DNA of 5,096 bases. It comes from Trueperaceae bacterium. Lineage in GTDB: Bacteria; Deinococcota; Deinococci; Deinococcales; Trueperaceae. Each line of letters begins with the position of its first letter. Positions within the stretch are counted from its first letter, which is position 1. Shown piece after piece: positions 1 through 5,096 of this stretch. Position numbers and translations under genes: made by a program. The stretch is from contig JARGGE010000228.1 of NCBI GenBank assembly GCA_029210865.1, forward strand, positions 1-5,096, written 5' to 3'. The notes under the pieces were generated by a model, which saw nothing but the letters and a program-made list of their open reading frames with translations, did not search any database and had not been told where the DNA came from.

Positions 1-49
1 CCCACGTCCGGCGCCCGAACGATGGTCGCGCCCAGCCCGCCCCAGTTCC

Positions 50-54
50 GGAGG
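50..54 (+). promoter_or_regulatory. Shine-Dalgarno sequence of acs
   Basis: GGAGG lies 7 nt before the ATG at 62, which is ideal spacing and supports that start. The 49 bases before it, to the window edge, show no clear -10/-35 pair and no recognisable gene end, so the acs promoter may lie outside the window. Confidence 0.85.
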
Positions 55-61
55 ACCTGCC

Positions 62-2026
<1,965 letters not shown>

Positions 2027-2028
2027 CC

Positions 2029-2077
2029 CCGAGGCGCTCCCCGCGCCGCCACGCGCGGCGCGACCTCCGCGCCTCGG
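2029..2077. terminator. nested GC-rich hairpin between convergent acs and transporter genes
   Basis: A perfect 9-bp outer stem (CCGAGGCGC 2029-2037 with GCGCCTCGG 2069-2077) encloses a perfect 8-bp inner stem (CGCGCCGC 2042-2049 with GCGGCGCG 2055-2062) with a 5-nt loop. It begins 3 nt after the acs stop and fills most of the 65-bp gap to the stop of the convergent transporter gene, so it could serve both transcripts. There is no T-tract on either side, so it is not a classical intrinsic terminator. The structure is directly visible; the terminator role is inferred from position. Confidence 0.4.
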
Positions 2078-2091
2078 CCCGAGGCGGCCCC

Positions 2092-2949
2092 CTACCGCCG
2101 CGGCAGGCGTCGAGCTGGGAAGCGCACCTCGCTGACGAGCATCGCCAGCACCACGACGGCGCCGCCGGCCCACCCCGCGGCGCCGAGCCGTTCGCCGAGC
2201 AGCCACGCGGCGAACAGGGCGGCGAAGACCGGCTCGAGCACGAAGACGAGCGCCGTCAGCGGCGCCGACACCACGCGCTGCGCGTACGTCTGCAGCACCG
2301 AGACGATCGCGGTCGCGACGACCGCCAGGTAGGCGATCGCCGCGTAGGTCGCGAGCGGCACGTCGACCAGGGCCCCGCGTTCCGGCCAGGCCCAGGCCCA
2401 GGCGAGCAGCATCATCGGCAGGTGCTGGGTGCCGGCGAGCGCGAAAGCCCGCGCCGTGCCGGCCACCTCGCCCAGGTAGACGATGTAGAGCGCGTAGGCG
2501 AGCGCCGTCAGGAGCACCCAGGCGTCGCCCCGGTTGACGCCGGCCCAGCCGGCGTCGCCGAGCGTCAGGAAGGCCAACCCCACCACGGCGAGCGCCGCGG
2601 CGGCGTAGGCGCGCGGCGGGATCGGCCGCCGCACCCAGACGGCCGCGACGAGCGGCGTCAGGATCACCGACAGCCCGGTGATGAAGGCCGCCTTCGAGGC
2701 GGTGGTGAGGCTCAACCCGATCGTCTGGGTGGCGAAGCCCACGAAGGCGAGGACGCCGAGCCCGAGCGCCGGCACGACGGCGCGCCGGTCGAAGCGGACG
2801 AAGGCGAACAGCGCGGCCGCGATCGAGAAGCGCAGCGCCAGCAGCAGCGACACCGGGATGGTGTCGAGCGCGTTCTTGACCACCACGAACGAGGTCCCCC
2901 ACACCAGCGTGATGCCGATCAGGGTGAGGAGGCCGGTGGTCGGGGTCAC
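2092..2949 (-). CDS. EamA/DMT-superfamily membrane transporter
   Basis: This is a predicted inner-membrane carrier of the drug/metabolite transporter superfamily, whose members usually export amino acids or other small metabolites. The substrate cannot be read from sequence. The 285 residues are mostly hydrophobic and fit ten membrane segments made of two EamA repeats (about 8-131 and 141-273), the usual size for the family. Typical signatures are WGTSFVVVK (17-25) with the LLLALRFS segment (35-42) in the first half, and LEPVFAALFAAWLLGERL (238-255) in the second. A short polar link, GDAGWAGVNRGD, joins the halves, and the basic C-terminus (RFPARRLPRR) suits a cytoplasmic end. The start is GTG at 2949, a few residues before the first membrane segment. 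No Shine-Dalgarno sequence precedes it. The gene converges with acs and diverges from ispF, so it is probably transcribed alone. Codon and base use look like those of its neighbours. Confidence 0.9.
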   Translation of the reverse strand: MTPTTGLLTLIGITLVWGTSFVVVKNALDTIPVSLLLALRFSIAAALFAFVRFDRRAVVPALGLGVLAFVGFATQTIGLSLTTASKAAFITGLSVILTPLVAAVWVRRPIPPRAYAAAALAVVGLAFLTLGDAGWAGVNRGDAWVLLTALAYALYIVYLGEVAGTARAFALAGTQHLPMMLLAWAWAWPERGALVDVPLATYAAIAYLAVVATAIVSVLQTYAQRVVSAPLTALVFVLEPVFAALFAAWLLGERLGAAGWAGGAVVVLAMLVSEVRFPARRLPRR

Positions 2950-3017
2950 GGCGCCCGATCATCGCACGGCGGAGCGGAGCCTCGCGACCGGCCCGGGGCC
3001 CGTGGGATGATGCCCAC
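2950..3017. promoter_or_regulatory. divergent promoter region between transporter and ispF
   Basis: Both flanking genes must be transcribed from this 68-bp gap unless their promoters lie inside coding sequence. The hexamer GATGAT occurs once on each strand facing its gene: + strand 3006-3011, 6 nt before the ispF ATG, and - strand 2958-2963, 8 nt before the transporter GTG. Both lie exactly 18 bp from a shared palindromic TCGCGA at 2982-2987. Neither start has a Shine-Dalgarno sequence. These positions suit leaderless transcripts with the hexamer as a -10 element. The hexamer is only a moderate match to TATAAT, and the -35 match is poor. GTGGG/CCCAC arms (3002-3006 and 3013-3017) also abut the ispF ATG. 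The region must be regulatory; the specific boxes are a guess. Confidence 0.45.
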
Positions 3018-3503
3018 ATGGACGACCTTCGGATCGGCTTCGGCGAGGACGCGCACCGGCTGGCGCCGGGCCGCCCCCTGACCCTTGGCGGCGTCGTGGT
3101 GCCGGGCGCCGAGCGAGGCGCGATCGCGCACTCCGACGGCGACGCGCTGCTGCACGCGGTCGCGGACGCCCTGCTGTCGGCGTGGGCGCTGGGCGACATC
3201 GGCCAGCACTTCCCCGACACCGACGCCGCCCACGCCGGGCTCGATTCGCGCGCGATCGTCGCCCGCGCGCGCACGCTGATCGCGGAACGGGCGCCGGACG
3301 CACGGCTGGCGCAGGTCTCGGCGGTGGTGACGCTCGATCGGCCCAAGCTCGGGCCGCACCGGAGCACCGTGGCCGCCACGCTCGCCGGCCTGCTCGACCT
3401 CCCCGTCGACCGTGTCGGGCTCACCTTCAAGACCAGCGAGGGGCTCGCCCCCGACCACGTGCAAGCGCGCGCCACGGTGTTGTGGCGCGCGCCTGTGGGC
3501 TGA
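3018..3503 (+). CDS. ispF: 2-C-methyl-D-erythritol 2,4-cyclodiphosphate synthase
   Basis: IspF catalyses the fifth step of the MEP isoprenoid pathway. It cyclises 4-diphosphocytidyl-2-C-methyl-D-erythritol 2-phosphate to MEcPP with loss of CMP, as a cytoplasmic zinc-dependent homotrimer. The length of 161 residues is normal. Zinc ligands are D11 and H13 (GEDAH) and H46; the AHSDGDALLHA block is at 37-47 and GDIGQHFPDTD at 59-69. The nucleotide-site stretch RPKLGPH (108-114) and the TSE of KTSE (138-141) match the usual active-site segments. The end of the protein is unusual: the GRGEGI segment of enteric IspF is absent and GLAPDHVQA takes its place, as I recall for Thermus and Deinococcus enzymes. 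The ATG at 3018 lies directly before the conserved IGFGED strand and has no Shine-Dalgarno sequence, so the mRNA may be leaderless. No ispD is beside it. Its stop is 14 bp from that of the convergent Rieske gene. Confidence 0.96.
   Translation: MDDLRIGFGEDAHRLAPGRPLTLGGVVVPGAERGAIAHSDGDALLHAVADALLSAWALGDIGQHFPDTDAAHAGLDSRAIVARARTLIAERAPDARLAQVSAVVTLDRPKLGPHRSTVAATLAGLLDLPVDRVGLTFKTSEGLAPDHVQARATVLWRAPVG
3465..3492. repeat. perfect 11-bp inverted repeat at the 3' end of ispF
   Basis: GCGCGCGCCAC (3465-3475) pairs perfectly with GTGGCGCGCGC (3482-3492) around a 6-nt loop. It ends 8 nt before the ispF stop codon and sits 25 bp beyond the stop of the convergent Rieske gene. No T-tract follows on either strand. 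As there are only 14 bp between the two stop codons, this hairpin is the only obvious candidate for stopping or stabilising either transcript. The structure is seen directly; the role is inferred. Confidence 0.5.
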
Positions 3504-3517
3504 ACCGAGTTGGACGG

Positions 3518-3817
3518 TCAGGCCAGGTCGACGAAGACGTCGTCCCCCTCGACCGCCACCGCGTGGCAAGGCAGCGCCCGGAGGGCCGGCATGGTCGCCT
3601 TGCCCGCCCGGTTGAGGTCGAAGGTGGCCCCGTGGTAGATGCACGTGACCACGCCGCCGGCGTAGTCGCCGTCGGAGAGCGGCCGCTTGGCGTGCGTGCA
3701 GCGGTCGGGGAAGGCGTACCAGGCGTCGCCGTCGCGGACGACGACCAGCTCGCGCCCCGCGACCGCGACCGGGGAGAGGGCGCCGTCGGCGAAGTCGCCG
3801 ACGGCGCCCACCCGCAT
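3518..3817 (-). CDS. Rieske [2Fe-2S] ferredoxin (non-heme oxygenase ferredoxin type), SUF-linked
   Basis: This is a 99-residue soluble Rieske protein, a one-electron carrier with a [2Fe-2S] cluster held by two Cys and two His. The ligands are C40 and H42 (CTH) and C59 and H62 (CIYHGA), with 16 residues between the halves. There is no signal peptide or membrane anchor, so it is cytoplasmic and resembles the small BphF/NirD-like ferredoxins rather than the bc1-complex Rieske protein. No oxygenase subunits lie nearby. It follows sufD by 5 bp, and similar small Rieske proteins occur in actinobacterial suf operons as I recall, so a role as electron donor or accessory in Fe-S assembly is plausible but inferred. 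The ATG at 3817 gives the usual N-terminus but has no Shine-Dalgarno sequence. A TTG at 3826, overlapping the sufD stop, is an alternative start adding three residues. Its early codons form a perfect 15-bp inverted repeat. Reading further upstream in this frame (to 4321) only overlaps sufD. Confidence 0.9.
   Translation of the reverse strand: MRVGAVGDFADGALSPVAVAGRELVVVRDGDAWYAFPDRCTHAKRPLSDGDYAGGVVTCIYHGATFDLNRAGKATMPALRALPCHAVAVEGDDVFVDLA
3778..3809. repeat. perfect 15-bp inverted repeat in codons 3-14 of the Rieske gene
   Basis: GGGCGCCGTCGGCGA (3778-3792) is the exact reverse complement of TCGCCGACGGCGCCC (3795-3809), with 2 nt between. In the - strand mRNA this makes a 14-bp, all-G/C stem with an ACUU tetraloop, starting 5 nt after the AUG. 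It encodes the near-mirror peptide GAVGDFADGA. Assuming about 70% GC, an arm this long is expected by chance far less than once in 5 kb. It may control translation of the Rieske gene or mRNA processing. Confidence 0.85.
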
Positions 3818-3822
3818 GCGGG
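3811..3822. repeat. 12-bp palindrome spanning the Rieske start codon
   Basis: CCCGCATGCGGG is a perfect palindrome filling the 5-bp sufD-Rieske gap and covering the ATG at 3815-3817. As RNA it can form a 4-bp stem with the start codon in a CAUG loop. A 12-bp palindrome alone is expected by chance in GC-rich DNA of this length; its place next to the 15-bp repeat is what makes it notable. Confidence 0.6.

Positions 3823-5096
<1,274 letters not shown>

Noticed and set aside
2384..2403. Short tandem repeat of CCAGGC in the transporter gene
   Set aside because: It only encodes the alternating WAWAW stretch of a membrane segment and is too short to count as a repeat element.
2536..2556. 9-bp inverted repeat GACGCCGGC/GCCGGCGTC in the link between the EamA halves
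   Set aside because: Arms of 8-9 bp are expected by chance about once in a GC-rich window of this size, and the codons encode an ordinary Gly/Asp linker.
2946..3644. 232-codon - strand frame antisense to ispF
   Set aside because: It overlaps ispF and the end of the Rieske gene, has Arg/Gly/Pro-rich composition and shows no recognisable domain.

Overview
The window is high-GC DNA (about 70% by eye) packed with housekeeping genes and holding no mobile element, CRISPR array, tRNA or rRNA that I can see. From left to right it contains a complete acetyl-CoA synthetase gene (acs, + strand), a complete EamA/DMT-family membrane transporter (- strand), a complete ispF of the MEP isoprenoid pathway (+ strand), a small Rieske [2Fe-2S] ferredoxin (- strand), and most of sufD of the SUF iron-sulfur assembly system (- strand, running off the right edge). 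The best hint to the organism is IspF. Its N-terminal GEDAHRLAPGRPL stretch and its shortened C-terminal FKTSEGLAPDHVQA stretch resemble the IspF type I recall from Thermus and Deinococcus. The apparent absence of sufC after sufD would fit a sufC-B-D order, also known from that group. A Deinococcota member, perhaps a Truepera-like lineage, is my inference, not a proven assignment.

Layout: acs and the transporter converge on a 65-bp gap that holds a nested GC-rich hairpin. The transporter and ispF diverge from a 68-bp gap that must hold both promoters. Neither gene has a visible Shine-Dalgarno sequence, whereas acs has a good one. ispF and the sufD-Rieske transcription unit converge with only 14 bp between their stop codons, and a perfect 11-bp stem lies in the last codons of ispF. 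sufD and the Rieske gene are 5 bp apart and almost certainly cotranscribed.

Functionally, acs activates acetate to acetyl-CoA, ispF makes 2-C-methyl-D-erythritol 2,4-cyclodiphosphate, and SufD is part of the SufBCD scaffold that builds Fe-S clusters. The Rieske protein is probably an electron carrier that belongs to the SUF operon. The EamA transporter has no assignable substrate. The neighbouring units face different ways and need not be co-regulated.

I do not see an undescribed multi-gene system. The one structure that stands out is a perfect 15-bp inverted repeat with a 2-nt centre in codons 3-14 of the Rieske gene, next to a 12-bp palindrome that contains its start codon. Together they could form an RNA switch or coupling element at the sufD-Rieske junction.
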